From contig DAIRGS010000056.1 of NCBI GenBank assembly GCA_036794395.1, positions 1-28,596 on the forward strand: DNA of 28,596 nucleotides. Direction: 5' to 3'. How positions within the stretch are numbered: position 1 is the first letter of the stretch; each line of letters starts with the position of its first letter. Shown here piece by piece: positions 21,477 through 28,596 of the stretch. A program made the position numbers and the translations under genes. This DNA is from DASXMX01 sp036794395 (GTDB lineage Bacteria > Planctomycetota > Phycisphaerae > Tepidisphaerales > Tepidisphaeraceae). The notes under the pieces were generated by a model. That model made no database searches, was not told where the DNA came from, and saw only the letters and a list, made by a program, of their open reading frames with translations.

Positions 21477-22205
21477 TTACGCCGGCCACCGGTGATGGCA
21501 GCGCAGGCATTCCAACTGTCTTGTTTCCTCCGGTGCGCGGCCAAACAACAATCCCGCCAAACCACCACTCGATGCCGGTACCGGATAGGTGCGCCACGAC
21601 CCACATTTGGGGCAACGTGGCTCGTCATCCTCTTCATTCGATACATCATCGCGGCTTGCAAGAATCTCGCGGGCGCGTTTCAAGTCCGCTTCGCGCACTC
21701 GGACCACAAACCGATCTCCCGTCCCCCGGGGGCGCTCCCCGCGCGCTACCAATACCGGCAAAATGCAATCCACCCGCGCCGCCCCCAGGACCGCCGCGGC
21801 ATCAAACATCGCGCGCGGGTTGTCAAATGCCACCGCCGTCACCAGCGTCCCTTCGCCTGACGGATCTGGAAGCGGCGCGGTGGGATCCACGCTCTGCTCA
21901 GGTTCGACATCCGTGGGATCCAGTTCCAACTGCGACAGCAAACGTTGGGCGTCGGCAACGTCTTCCTCGCGAACCTGAAGCTCCACCTGGCTGAACGCCG
22001 CGTAGGGCCCCAACGTGTTGGTGTTTTGATTCGTCAGGTTGTAATCGATTCCCGCAACTTCCAGCTCGTTGGCATAAAGCTGAGCCTCCATCGCATCATA
22101 AAACGTCCGCACCGTTACGACAGGCGTATTCACCTGCCGCTGATATGGCAGGACCGCCGGGCGATCGGATATGGGCTCAGTAGATTCAGTTGGCTCTTCG
22201 GGCAT
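21477..22205 (-). CDS. DUF2007-domain protein with C-terminal zinc ribbon
   Basis: 242 aa, soluble. Two related alpha/beta repeats: residues about 28-95 match DUF2007 (TVRTFYDAMEAQLYANELEV, AGIDYNL, VQLxV-type strand, then DVADAQRLL), and about 115-185 form a second, more diverged copy (DNPRAMFDAAAVLGAARVDC, DLKRAREIL). The C-terminus has CPKCGS and CLRCHHRW, a four-cysteine zinc ribbon. DUF2007 proteins are often labelled putative signal transducers, but no biochemical role is established. Both domains begin with a strand followed by an 'address' helix, consistent with ligand sensing (inference). The gap to the hybrid kinase downstream is 116 bp; co-transcription is possible. Confidence 0.82.
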   Translation of the reverse strand: MPEEPTESTEPISDRPAVLPYQRQVNTPVVTVRTFYDAMEAQLYANELEVAGIDYNLTNQNTNTLGPYAAFSQVELQVREEDVADAQRLLSQLELDPTDVEPEQSVDPTAPLPDPSGEGTLVTAVAFDNPRAMFDAAAVLGAARVDCILPVLVARGERPRGTGDRFVVRVREADLKRAREILASRDDVSNEEDDEPRCPKCGSWRTYPVPASSGGLAGLLFGRAPEETRQLECLRCHHRWPA

Positions 22206-22255
22206 GATATTGATTATACGTCACAGCGCACTTCCGACTGCGGGCTATTTGCGAT

Positions 22256-22323
22256 AAAGGGCGAGGCTCCTGCCGAGCGACACATTATAAGTGCGCGTCA
22301 GTTCGGCAGAAGCCTCGCCCTTT
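22256..22323. repeat. Long inverted repeat, possibly serving as a bidirectional terminator
   Basis: Arms of 21 nt at 22256-22276 (AAAGGGCGAGGCTCCTGCCG...) and 22303-22323 are complementary at 20 positions, with a 26-nt loop and T runs outside (TTTT at 22321-22324; the minus strand has CTTTAT). The arm sequence GGGCGAGGCT(C/T)CTGCCGA is a repeat type I associate with planctomycete intergenic regions. It sits between two minus-strand genes, so it could also end the DUF1080 transcript. Confidence 0.65.
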
Positions 22324-22352
22324 TGATAAACCAATTCGACGAATAGAAACGC

Positions 22353-23024
22353 TTAATCCAGCGCCTTTACCATGATGCTCTTGAAGTGAACTTCGGACTT
22401 CGGGTCATGGCCCTGAAGTGCAAACGTTCCGTGATCGATGATCCGCTGAGGATGGTTTTTGGCGGGTTTATAATCGTCGGGTTGCGTCCAATCGGTCACC
22501 GTCGTCCCGTCAATCTTCAGCTCAACGTGTTTGTCCTTTACGATGATCTCGTATAGGAACCACACGTTATCCTTCTGGTGCGGGTCGGGTGTGTCCTTGA
22601 TGTCATAGAGCCCGCCGGTCTTCTTCCAGTCGGTATGCGTGCAGTTCACCTGGCACTCAAAGCCTTTATCCGGGAAATTCTTGTCCTGGAAAACCGTGTG
22701 GAAATAAATTCCCGAATTGGCATGGGGAAACGTCATCACCTCTGCCTTGAGATGGAAGTTTTTCCAGTCATGGTTATGAATCGGTCCATCGTAAAACAGA
22801 TGCGACGGCCCCTTCCCATGCACCACAATCTGCCCATCGGCCACACTCCACGACTCGGGATAGGTCCCCACCTTCCATCCGTCCAGATCCTTGCCATCAA
22901 ACAGACTGACAAACCCGTCCTTGTCCGGCTTGGGCTCATCGGCAACAGTCGGCGCCGTCCCGAGCAAAAAGGCTGTCAAACCAAGTGTGCCAAGCATTAC
23001 GAAAATGCGACGTCCGCGAATCAT
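22353..23024 (-). CDS. Secreted 3-keto-disaccharide hydrolase family (DUF1080) protein
   Basis: 223 aa. Signal peptide about 1-28 (RIFVMLGTLGLTAFLLGTA). A single DUF1080 (concanavalin-like jelly-roll) domain fills the rest: FVSLFDGKDLDGWKVG, WSVADGQIVVHG, FHLKAEVMTFPHANSGIYFH, WFLYEIIVKDKHVELKIDG, GTFALQGHDPKSEVHFKSI. These are the standard family blocks, and the length is typical. Members hydrolyse 3-keto-glycosides made from disaccharides; the family is greatly expanded in planctomycetes. It is the second DUF1080 domain in the window. It is divergent from the solute-binding protein gene, 134 bp apart. The substrate cannot be told from sequence. Confidence 0.92.
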   Translation of the reverse strand: MIRGRRIFVMLGTLGLTAFLLGTAPTVADEPKPDKDGFVSLFDGKDLDGWKVGTYPESWSVADGQIVVHGKGPSHLFYDGPIHNHDWKNFHLKAEVMTFPHANSGIYFHTVFQDKNFPDKGFECQVNCTHTDWKKTGGLYDIKDTPDPHQKDNVWFLYEIIVKDKHVELKIDGTTVTDWTQPDDYKPAKNHPQRIIDHGTFALQGHDPKSEVHFKSIMVKALD

Positions 23025-23158
23025 GGTTTTTCTCCTGCGACTTTGGTTATCTCCCGCCCAACATTTTCCTCATCCACATGCTCAATCACTACCGGTAATT
23101 TCGCCCTGTGTTGTCTCATGGATTTTGAAGCCCCATCGCCATCATCTACCATGCACCG

Positions 23159-24169
23159 ATGGGTAGATTCTTCCTCATAATCGTTCTGCTGATCTCAGCC
23201 TCTGGCTGTCGCAAACCCAATCCAGCCGCATCAGAGGTTGTCCTCTATACCAGCGTCGATGAGCCCTTTGTCCGCCCCCTGATCGAACGATTCACCCGCG
23301 AAACCGGCATCACCGTGAAACTTGTCACCGACGCCGAAGCCACCAAAACCTCCGGCCTGGCCGAAAAGCTTCTGGCCGAAAAAGATCATCCCGCCGCAGA
23401 TGTCTACTGGGGCAACGAACCCTTCCACACCATCAACCTATCCGACGCCGGCGTTCTCGCCCCCTACCCCCGCTACCACCCGCCCGGCACCGATCAAATT
23501 GCCGATCGCTTTCACGATCCATCCAACATTTACACATCGATCGGTCTGCGCGCCCGGATGATCGTAATCTCCAAGCGCCCGGAATTCGCCGCCCTGACCT
23601 CACAGATTAAGACCCTTAAAGACCTCGCCAATCCCGCATTGAAGGGCCGAATCGGAATCTCAAACCCAGGCTTCGGAACCGCCAGCGGCCACGTCGCGGC
23701 CCTCTACCTGCATTGGGGCGACGCGCGGACGGATGCCTGGCTTAAATCCCTCCGGGACAACGGCGTCCACCTGCTCGGCGGCAACTCGGTCGTTGCCGAT
23801 CAAGTGGCCGCCGGCACGCTCATCGCCGGCCTCACCGACAACGACGACATCGCCAACTCCGTGGCCGATGGCCAACCCATCCAGGCTGTCGTTCCCGATC
23901 AAGACGCCGACGGAACGCTGCTCATCCCCACAACAATCGCACTGGTAAAAGGCGCGCCGCACGATCAACCAGCCAAACGCCTGATCGATTTCCTCACCAC
24001 CCCGCAAGTCGAAACCGAACTAATCAATCGACACTTCATCGCCTATTCCGCACGAGCTGGGGGCACGACCGTTAAATCGCTTCAGGTCGATTACTCACAA
24101 GTTGCTCATCGCATGCACGATGCGGTCGAACAGTCCCTCCGCATCCTTCAGGATCGCGGCAAAAACTAA
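23159..24169 (+). CDS. Iron(III)-type ABC transporter substrate-binding lipoprotein
   Basis: 336 aa. Lipoprotein signal with lipobox SASGC (C17). The mature part matches the periplasmic-binding-protein family of FbpA/FutA (type 2 fold): EVVLYTSVDEPFVRPLIERF, ERFTRETGI, a KTSGLAEKLLAEKDHPAADV block and VYWGNEPFHT, then LKDLANPALKGRIGISNP and YFA-like VPDQDADGTLLIPTTIAL. Binding proteins of this group capture ferric iron, or sometimes thiamine, putrescine or phosphonates, for an ABC importer. No permease or ATPase gene is adjacent, so the transporter must be elsewhere or the protein is used alone. The ATG at 23159 is chosen; the nearby ATG at 23151 is out of frame. It ends 8 bp before the convergent glycosyltransferase gene. 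Confidence 0.87.
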   Translation: MGRFFLIIVLLISASGCRKPNPAASEVVLYTSVDEPFVRPLIERFTRETGITVKLVTDAEATKTSGLAEKLLAEKDHPAADVYWGNEPFHTINLSDAGVLAPYPRYHPPGTDQIADRFHDPSNIYTSIGLRARMIVISKRPEFAALTSQIKTLKDLANPALKGRIGISNPGFGTASGHVAALYLHWGDARTDAWLKSLRDNGVHLLGGNSVVADQVAAGTLIAGLTDNDDIANSVADGQPIQAVVPDQDADGTLLIPTTIALVKGAPHDQPAKRLIDFLTTPQVETELINRHFIAYSARAGGTTVKSLQVDYSQVAHRMHDAVEQSLRILQDRGKN

Positions 24170-24177
24170 CACTTCAG

Positions 24178-25290
24178 CTAACTGAGCCCTTCCAGCCACC
24201 GCGCCCACTCCCTCGCCCGAACATCCCAGGTCATCGTCTGATTCACAAACTCCACCTGCCGCCGCAAAAACGCTTCGCTCTCATCGCGCTTGGTTTCCTG
24301 CTCCCGCAGCGCCTTAACCGTCTGGCCGACAAAGTCATCCAAGAACTCCCCCAGTGTTGGCCGCAGTGCGACCAGTCGCCCAAACTCACCTGCCGTCTCC
24401 GGCAGCGCCCCCAGCGCGCTGGTCACCACCCGGCAACCACTCGCCATCGCCTCCATCACCGTAATGCACGATGTCTCGGGAAACATATTCGGATAACTCA
24501 GCATCGAAGCCCCCCGCATCTCCCGCGCCAACTGTGGCTGGGTCACCGACCCCAGATACTCCACCCCCTCCGTCTCCCGGCATCGCTGATACAACGCCCC
24601 AAACGCCGCCTCGTCCTGCTCCTGCGAAACCCCATATACCTTCAAACTCGAAAACACTTTCAGCCGCACCCCGCCGATCGCCGCTCGAATCCTCGGAAAT
24701 GAATCAAGCAGAATTGACAACCCCCTGAACGGCGTACTGCTGTAAACCAAGACCGGCGGGTACGTCTTGGTGCCCAAAATCGATCCCCCGTCCGCAAACA
24801 TGTTTTGAAACGGAAACCCAATCCCATTCCGCATAACTCCAACTCGACCCGGATCCAATCCAAGCTTTCTGTGAAACTGTTCCCGCTGCCACGCGCTGAC
24901 CAAAGCAATTCCGTCGTAGGCGTCCTGTTCCGCAGGATTTTTGAGGGATTGCACTGGCGGCTGATCAGCCGCATGTCCCACCCAACGCACAAGGCGCGTC
25001 CCGCCGCTCAACGATCGCTTAAGGCTGATCGCGTCGGTCGGCGCTCCCACGCAGACGACCGCATCCAGATACATTTCCGGAATGATCCGCGCCCGTTCGC
25101 GCGCAATGCACTGCACGCCCTCGATCACCGTGTCGCGACATCCCTTCGCGCTGAAATAAACCGCGTGTCCCTGCCCCGCCATCGCCCGCGAAAGGTAACA
25201 CGCCCCCGACTCCGTCCCCCCCAACGGCACCCGCCCCACGCTATCCGGCGAATAGCTCGTTCCGCCAAAATCCAAAAACGCAATCCGCAT
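24178..25290 (-). CDS. GT4-family glycosyltransferase
   Basis: 370 aa from the ATG at 25290 (MRIAFLDFGGTSYSPDSVG); 15 residues more would be added from a start at 25335 but lack family similarity. GT-B fold: an N-terminal acceptor domain with GGTESGACYLSRAMAGQGH, the typical helix after the glycine loop, and a C-terminal donor domain with VLVYSSTPFRGLSILLDSF, VEYLGSVTQPQLAREMRGAS and the E-x7-E motif in FPETSCITVMEAMASG, which binds nucleotide sugar. It would transfer a sugar to a lipid-linked or surface glycan. It ends beside the binding-protein gene and follows the aminotransferase gene on the same strand (75 bp gap), probably co-transcribed with it. Donor and acceptor are unknown. Confidence 0.9.
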   Translation of the reverse strand: MRIAFLDFGGTSYSPDSVGRVPLGGTESGACYLSRAMAGQGHAVYFSAKGCRDTVIEGVQCIARERARIIPEMYLDAVVCVGAPTDAISLKRSLSGGTRLVRWVGHAADQPPVQSLKNPAEQDAYDGIALVSAWQREQFHRKLGLDPGRVGVMRNGIGFPFQNMFADGGSILGTKTYPPVLVYSSTPFRGLSILLDSFPRIRAAIGGVRLKVFSSLKVYGVSQEQDEAAFGALYQRCRETEGVEYLGSVTQPQLAREMRGASMLSYPNMFPETSCITVMEAMASGCRVVTSALGALPETAGEFGRLVALRPTLGEFLDDFVGQTVKALREQETKRDESEAFLRRQVEFVNQTMTWDVRAREWARWLEGLS

Positions 25291-25365
25291 TAAAACAACT
25301 CGTCCGACGTTCGAGTTCGCCCCAGCCGCGATCAAAGCCGACCACCGCCATCGACCGTGAAGAAA

Positions 25366-26703
25366 TCATTCGACTCTGGCCGTTTGTGTGGCTCTTTCCT
25401 TCTGATCGCTCCCTGCAAATACTTCCACGCTCGCCTTTGCCGCACCAATCATCGGCGATTCAATCGTCCGCCGCACTGCCTCAATCACATCCTCCACATC
25501 CTCATCGCTGAGCCGCGGCGATAAAGGCAAGCTCACCGTCTCCCGGCCAACCTGCATCGCGTGTGGATACTCCTCCGGCTTCCAACCAAAGGTTTGTTGA
25601 TAGTACGGATGCTCGGGAATGCTGCGGTAATGCACGCCCACGCCAATGTTGTGCCCCGTCATCGTCTCAATGAACCGATCGCGCGAAACCCCCGTCAGTT
25701 GCGGATCCACCCGCACCGTGTAAAGGTGATACGCGTGCCGGGTGTTGGGTGCGGGCGGGGCAGGCAACGCGAGAGGAAACTTCGCAAAAGCGGCGTCGTA
25801 CCGTTTCCAGATTTCCTGTCGGCGTTTCCAATTGATTTCGACGCGCCGGAGTTGATGGATGCCCATCGCCGCCTGGAGATCCATCATGTTGTATTTGAAG
25901 CCGGCGTTCACCACGTCATAATGTTTGTATCCGGCATCGCTAAACCGGTTCCAGGCATCGCGCGTCATGCCGTGCAGCGCAAGCACTTTGATATCGGCCG
26001 CGTGCTGTTCATCGCGCGCCAGCACCATGCCGCCTTCGCCGGTGACGATATTCTTGGTGACATAAAAGCTGAAGCAGCCAAAGTCCCCAAACGTCCCTGC
26101 GTTTCGTCCTTTATATTCCGTTTCGATCGCATGCGCGCAGTCTTCGATGATGTGCAAATCATGTCGCTGTGCGATCGCCAGCAGCGCGTCCATCTCGCAG
26201 GCTCGCCCCGCAAAATGCACCGGCAAAATCGCCCGCGTTTTGGAAGTGACTTTTTTCGCCACCTCATCAGGATCGATATTCATCGTCGCCGGATCAATGT
26301 CCGCCAGCACCGGAGTGGCCCCGGCATGGATGATCGCGTTCACGGTCGCGCAAAACGTCAACGGTGTCGTGATCACTTCATCGCCCGGCTTCAATCCCGC
26401 TGCCAGCATGCTCAGGTGCAACGCCGCGGTGCACGAACTCACCGCCACGCAATGCGCCGCCGCTTCGCTCCCGCCTCGATACGCTCCAAAGTCGCGCTCA
26501 AACTGCGCGACCTTCGGACCCGTCCCCAGCCACCCGCCGCGCATGCTCGCCACCACCTCGGCGATCTCGGGCTCTTCAATTGCCGGAGAGCCAAACACCA
26601 GAAACCGGTCTTTGCTTCGAACCGGCTCAAACGCCTTTGAGGCTGTCGAACTTGGAGCGGAACTCGCCCGATGCGATACTGAGGAAAGGTTTTTCAGCGG
26701 CAT
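25366..26703 (-). CDS. DegT/DnrJ/EryC1/StrS (ArnB-type) sugar aminotransferase
   Basis: 445 aa. PLP-dependent fold type I. Family blocks: IAEVVASMRGGWLGTGPKV, SSCTAALHLSMLAAGLKPGD, EVITTPLTFCATVNAI, GATPVLADIDPATMNI, ILPVHFAGRACEMD, IIEDCAHAIE, and the PLP lysine K217 in SFYVTKNIVTGEGGM. The C-terminal HAYHLYTVR and GVGVHYRSIPEHPYY are also typical. The family transfers an amino group from glutamate to nucleotide-linked keto-sugars (for example UDP-4-keto pentose in ArnB, or UDP-linked 4-keto-6-deoxyhexose). The first 33 residues are a Ser/Ala-rich extension of uncertain role; start at 26703 is the only strong in-frame ATG. With the ArnC/GtrB-like transferase nearby, it suggests lipid-carrier-linked amino sugar (inference). 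The methyltransferase gene is divergent, 100 bp away. Confidence 0.93.
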   Translation of the reverse strand: MPLKNLSSVSHRASSAPSSTASKAFEPVRSKDRFLVFGSPAIEEPEIAEVVASMRGGWLGTGPKVAQFERDFGAYRGGSEAAAHCVAVSSCTAALHLSMLAAGLKPGDEVITTPLTFCATVNAIIHAGATPVLADIDPATMNIDPDEVAKKVTSKTRAILPVHFAGRACEMDALLAIAQRHDLHIIEDCAHAIETEYKGRNAGTFGDFGCFSFYVTKNIVTGEGGMVLARDEQHAADIKVLALHGMTRDAWNRFSDAGYKHYDVVNAGFKYNMMDLQAAMGIHQLRRVEINWKRRQEIWKRYDAAFAKFPLALPAPPAPNTRHAYHLYTVRVDPQLTGVSRDRFIETMTGHNIGVGVHYRSIPEHPYYQQTFGWKPEEYPHAMQVGRETVSLPLSPRLSDEDVEDVIEAVRRTIESPMIGAAKASVEVFAGSDQKERATQTARVE

Positions 26704-26803
26704 GAGCTTCTCGGGCCGAAATGAAATTCACCTTAGTCGGCGCCCGCCCGACCACAACAGCCTCTACAGTATATCATCTGCCCAGCAATGCCGGGAGTGC
26801 CGC

Positions 26804-27406
26804 ATGTCCACAAGCCTGATTTACCGCAGCCCCGCCGTCTACGAAGCGGTCATGCTGGCGCTCTACGGGCGTTTCTACCACGCCCGATCCCGTACCATTG
26901 CTGCTCTCGTCCCAGACGGCGCTCAGGTTCTCGAGCTTTGCTGTGGACCGGCAAACCTCTACCGTCGGCATCTCAAGCAAAAATCTGTCTCGTATCATGG
27001 CCTCGATATCAATCCCGGATTTATTAAACATCTGATCAAACTCGGCGCAACCGGCCAAGTCGCTGACCTTCAGCTTCTCCAAACCCTCCCACCCGCCGAT
27101 TATGTCATCATGCAGGCGTCCCTCTATCACTTCCTCCCGGATCCCAGCTCAATCGTCGATCGCATGCTGAACGCTGCAAGAAAGCAGGTCATCATTGCTG
27201 AACCGATCCGTAATCTGTCTTCCTCAGGAATCCCAATCCTATCGAAGCTCGCCCGCCGGCATACCGACCCGGGCTCGGGCGCTCACCAGCAGCGTTTCAC
27301 CCCCGACTCTCTCGATCAATTCTTTTCCCGCTACGCCAACAAAGTTGCTCGAAGCTTTTTGATCCCCGGCGGCCGCGAAAAAGTTTACGTGCTGGCTACT
27401 TCCTGA
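26804..27406 (+). CDS. Class I SAM-dependent methyltransferase
   Basis: 200 aa from the ATG at 26804, supported by GGGAG 7 nt upstream; the open frame continues far upstream but that part overlaps the aminotransferase gene on the other strand. Rossmann-type motifs: motif I VLELCCGPANLYRRHL (about 42-57; normally E/D-x-G-x-G), acidic strand-2 end YHGLDINPGF, and ADYVIMQASLYHFLPDP as motif IV. The substrate is unknown; the neighbours suggest a sugar or lipid-linked intermediate. Motif I has CCG instead of the usual GxGxG, but this variant occurs in methyltransferase families. It overlaps the convergent ArnC/GtrB-like gene by 22 bases. A TA-rich stretch at 26768-26776 before the start may hold its -10. 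Confidence 0.85.
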   Translation: MSTSLIYRSPAVYEAVMLALYGRFYHARSRTIAALVPDGAQVLELCCGPANLYRRHLKQKSVSYHGLDINPGFIKHLIKLGATGQVADLQLLQTLPPADYVIMQASLYHFLPDPSSIVDRMLNAARKQVIIAEPIRNLSSSGIPILSKLARRHTDPGSGAHQQRFTPDSLDQFFSRYANKVARSFLIPGGREKVYVLATS

Positions 27407-28398
27407 TCCGCCGGCGTCGCTGCAACGCTCTTTGCCATCGCAATGTGCCGCACCGCGTAAGGCTCGCGACCCAGTGAATGCATATGAACCCGCGCCAGAT
27501 ATTCGCCAATAATCCCCAGCGCCAGCATTTGCGCCCCGGAAAAAATCGCGATGATCGCCGCCAAAAACGGGAAGCCCGGCACCGGGCTGCCTCGCACCAG
27601 ATATTCCACCACCACATACACAAGCACACCCAGCCCCAAGAGCGAAAATGCGAACCCCATCAAACTCGCGAGCCTGAGCGGCACCACGCTGAAGCCGGTG
27701 ATCATCGTGATCGCATGCCGGACCAGCTTCCGCAACGTAAAGTGCGATTGTCCAACTGCCCGGCGATCGTGACGGACTGTTAGCGCGCCAAATCGATCCG
27801 TCCCCCACGTCAGCAGCAAGTCGATCGAGACATACGGATTGCGATAATGCGCAAAAGCCCCGCGCAGTTCCGTGCGAAACACCTTGAATGCAGTCACTTC
27901 ACGCGCATGGTGCACGCCCATCAGATGCCGCATGACGAACTTAGTGATGATTGACGCCGCATCGCGCCACAACCCATGCTGCTCGCGTTCCGGCGTCCCG
28001 TATACGACGTCATAGCCCTCCCCCAGCATCCCCGCCAGACGCTCAATCTCTTCCGGCGGATTCTGCAAATCATCGTCGATGGTCGCCGTCACGTCGTATC
28101 GTGCCGCCCGGATTCCGCACAAAAGGGCATTCTCCTGACCACTGTTGCGCATCAGGTCAATCCCGCGCACCCACGGGTTCTCATGGCATAGTTTTTCGAT
28201 TGTTTCCCAGCTTTGGTCCGCGCTGCCGTCATTTACGAGCACCGCCTCATACCCTCGCCCCGTCGCGTTCAACGCCGCACGCAACCGCTTGACCAGATCA
28301 TTCAGCGTACCCGCGCTGTTATACACCGGCACCACCACCGAAATACCCGGCGCAAGCTCAGCCACCTCGCTGCCGCCATACAAGTCTTGAGAAATCAT
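27385..28398 (-). CDS. ArnC/GtrB-like polyprenyl-phosphate glycosyltransferase (GT2, membrane)
   Basis: 337 aa from the ATG at 28398; a TTG at 28413 would add five residues. GT2 catalytic domain: ISVVVPVYNSAGTLNDLVKR, VLVNDGSADQSWETI (first Asp motif), DLMRNSGQENALLCGIRAA, and DDDLQNPPEEI (metal-binding DxD). GEGYDVVYGTPEREQHG and TAFKVFRTEL are also shared by ArnC and dolichyl-phosphate mannose synthase relatives. Two C-terminal membrane helices lie at about 229-258 (LMGFAFSLLGLGVLVYVVVE) and 265-290, followed by GEYLARVHMHSLGREPYAV. It would load a sugar onto undecaprenyl phosphate at the inner leaflet. Neighbouring aminotransferase, GT4 and methyltransferase genes fit amino-sugar modification of a surface glycan or lipid. 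The sugar itself cannot be told from sequence. Confidence 0.9.
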   Translation of the reverse strand: MISQDLYGGSEVAELAPGISVVVPVYNSAGTLNDLVKRLRAALNATGRGYEAVLVNDGSADQSWETIEKLCHENPWVRGIDLMRNSGQENALLCGIRAARYDVTATIDDDLQNPPEEIERLAGMLGEGYDVVYGTPEREQHGLWRDAASIITKFVMRHLMGVHHAREVTAFKVFRTELRGAFAHYRNPYVSIDLLLTWGTDRFGALTVRHDRRAVGQSHFTLRKLVRHAITMITGFSVVPLRLASLMGFAFSLLGLGVLVYVVVEYLVRGSPVPGFPFLAAIIAIFSGAQMLALGIIGEYLARVHMHSLGREPYAVRHIAMAKSVAATPADQEVAST

Positions 28399-28596
28399 CT
28401 TTGTACGAACCAACGCTATGAAATGTCATGCCCTGCCACGAACCACGCATTGCGACGCCCGTTTCGGACGCCACAAACAATCTGACAACTTTACATCGTG
28501 AGATTCATCGGTCAACGTTCTCGCCGGGGGCATGTTTCCAGCGGTAGAGTCGAGACGTGGCGCGGTGGCGTAGGAGCGGCCTATCCGTTTCCGGCC

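Noticed and set aside
25561..26640. Long plus-strand frame opposite the aminotransferase gene
   Set aside because: Antisense shadow of a strongly supported coding gene; the translation is His/Arg-rich with no family features.
1..28596. tRNA genes
   Set aside because: No cloverleaf with a T-loop GTTCRA motif and CCA-type acceptor stem was found by reading both strands, including the rRNA flank; a dedicated covariance search could still find one.

Overview
The window looks like a chromosomal segment of a GC-rich planctomycete (Planctomycetota, perhaps Phycisphaerae; phylum inferred, class a guess). The pointers are a 23S rRNA gene with its own boxA leader and no 16S gene beside it, two 3-keto-disaccharide hydrolase (DUF1080) domains, a secreted protein with a PEP-CTERM tail ending in an arginine cluster, ECF sigma-factor debris, and short hairpin-ended repeats of the kind common in planctomycete genomes. 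No integrase, transposase, tRNA, CRISPR array or phage structural gene was seen.

Layout. 1-505 is the 5' end of a 23S rRNA gene on the minus strand, cut by the window edge. 506-1190 is its leader and probable promoter. 1355-1539 is a small inverted-repeat element. 1598-1871 is a frameshifted ECF sigma-factor remnant. 1928-4273 holds a small membrane protein (-) and the envelope-lipid pair pgsA-uppP (+). 4287-4503 is a repeat cluster. 4564-4917 is a DUF4359-like exported protein (-), divergent from the glycolate oxidase pair glcE-glcF (5031-7408), whose glcF carries a repeat inserted in frame. 7556-9443 encodes a secreted esterase and a PEP-CTERM metalloprotease. 9420-10073 is an unrecognised protein (-). 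10525-12556 holds a LexA/CI-like self-cleaving repressor and hemC. 12727-16793 is a two-gene signalling unit: a PAS/GAF/receiver protein and a hybrid histidine kinase. 16831-19088 (-) encodes an SGNH hydrolase plus DUF1080 protein split by a frameshift, and a Tat-exported amidohydrolase. 19156-21360 (-) is a second hybrid kinase (CHASE3 type). 21477-24169 has a DUF2007/zinc-ribbon protein, another DUF1080 protein and an iron-type solute-binding lipoprotein. 24178-28398 is a surface-glycan neighbourhood: a GT4 glycosyltransferase, a DegT-type sugar aminotransferase, a methyltransferase and an ArnC/GtrB-like polyprenyl-phosphate glycosyltransferase. I see no gene in 28399-28596.

How the genes fit. 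pgsA and uppP serve phospholipid and undecaprenyl-phosphate supply. The last four genes would use lipid carriers to build or modify surface glycans. The esterase, SGNH/DUF1080 proteins and amidohydrolase fit extracellular or periplasmic carbohydrate breakdown. Two paralogous hybrid kinases suggest local duplication of a HisKA-HATPase-REC core. The most unusual signals are: (i) 8-3-8 mini-hairpins placed in inverted pairs, once between genes and once as exactly 32 translated codons inside glcF; (ii) a GlcE lacking its FAD-binding P-loop part; (iii) a mid-domain frameshift with an ATGA overlap in the SGNH/DUF1080 gene; (iv) a metzincin-like protease lacking the usual third zinc ligand; (v) a solitary 23S gene with its own antitermination leader.
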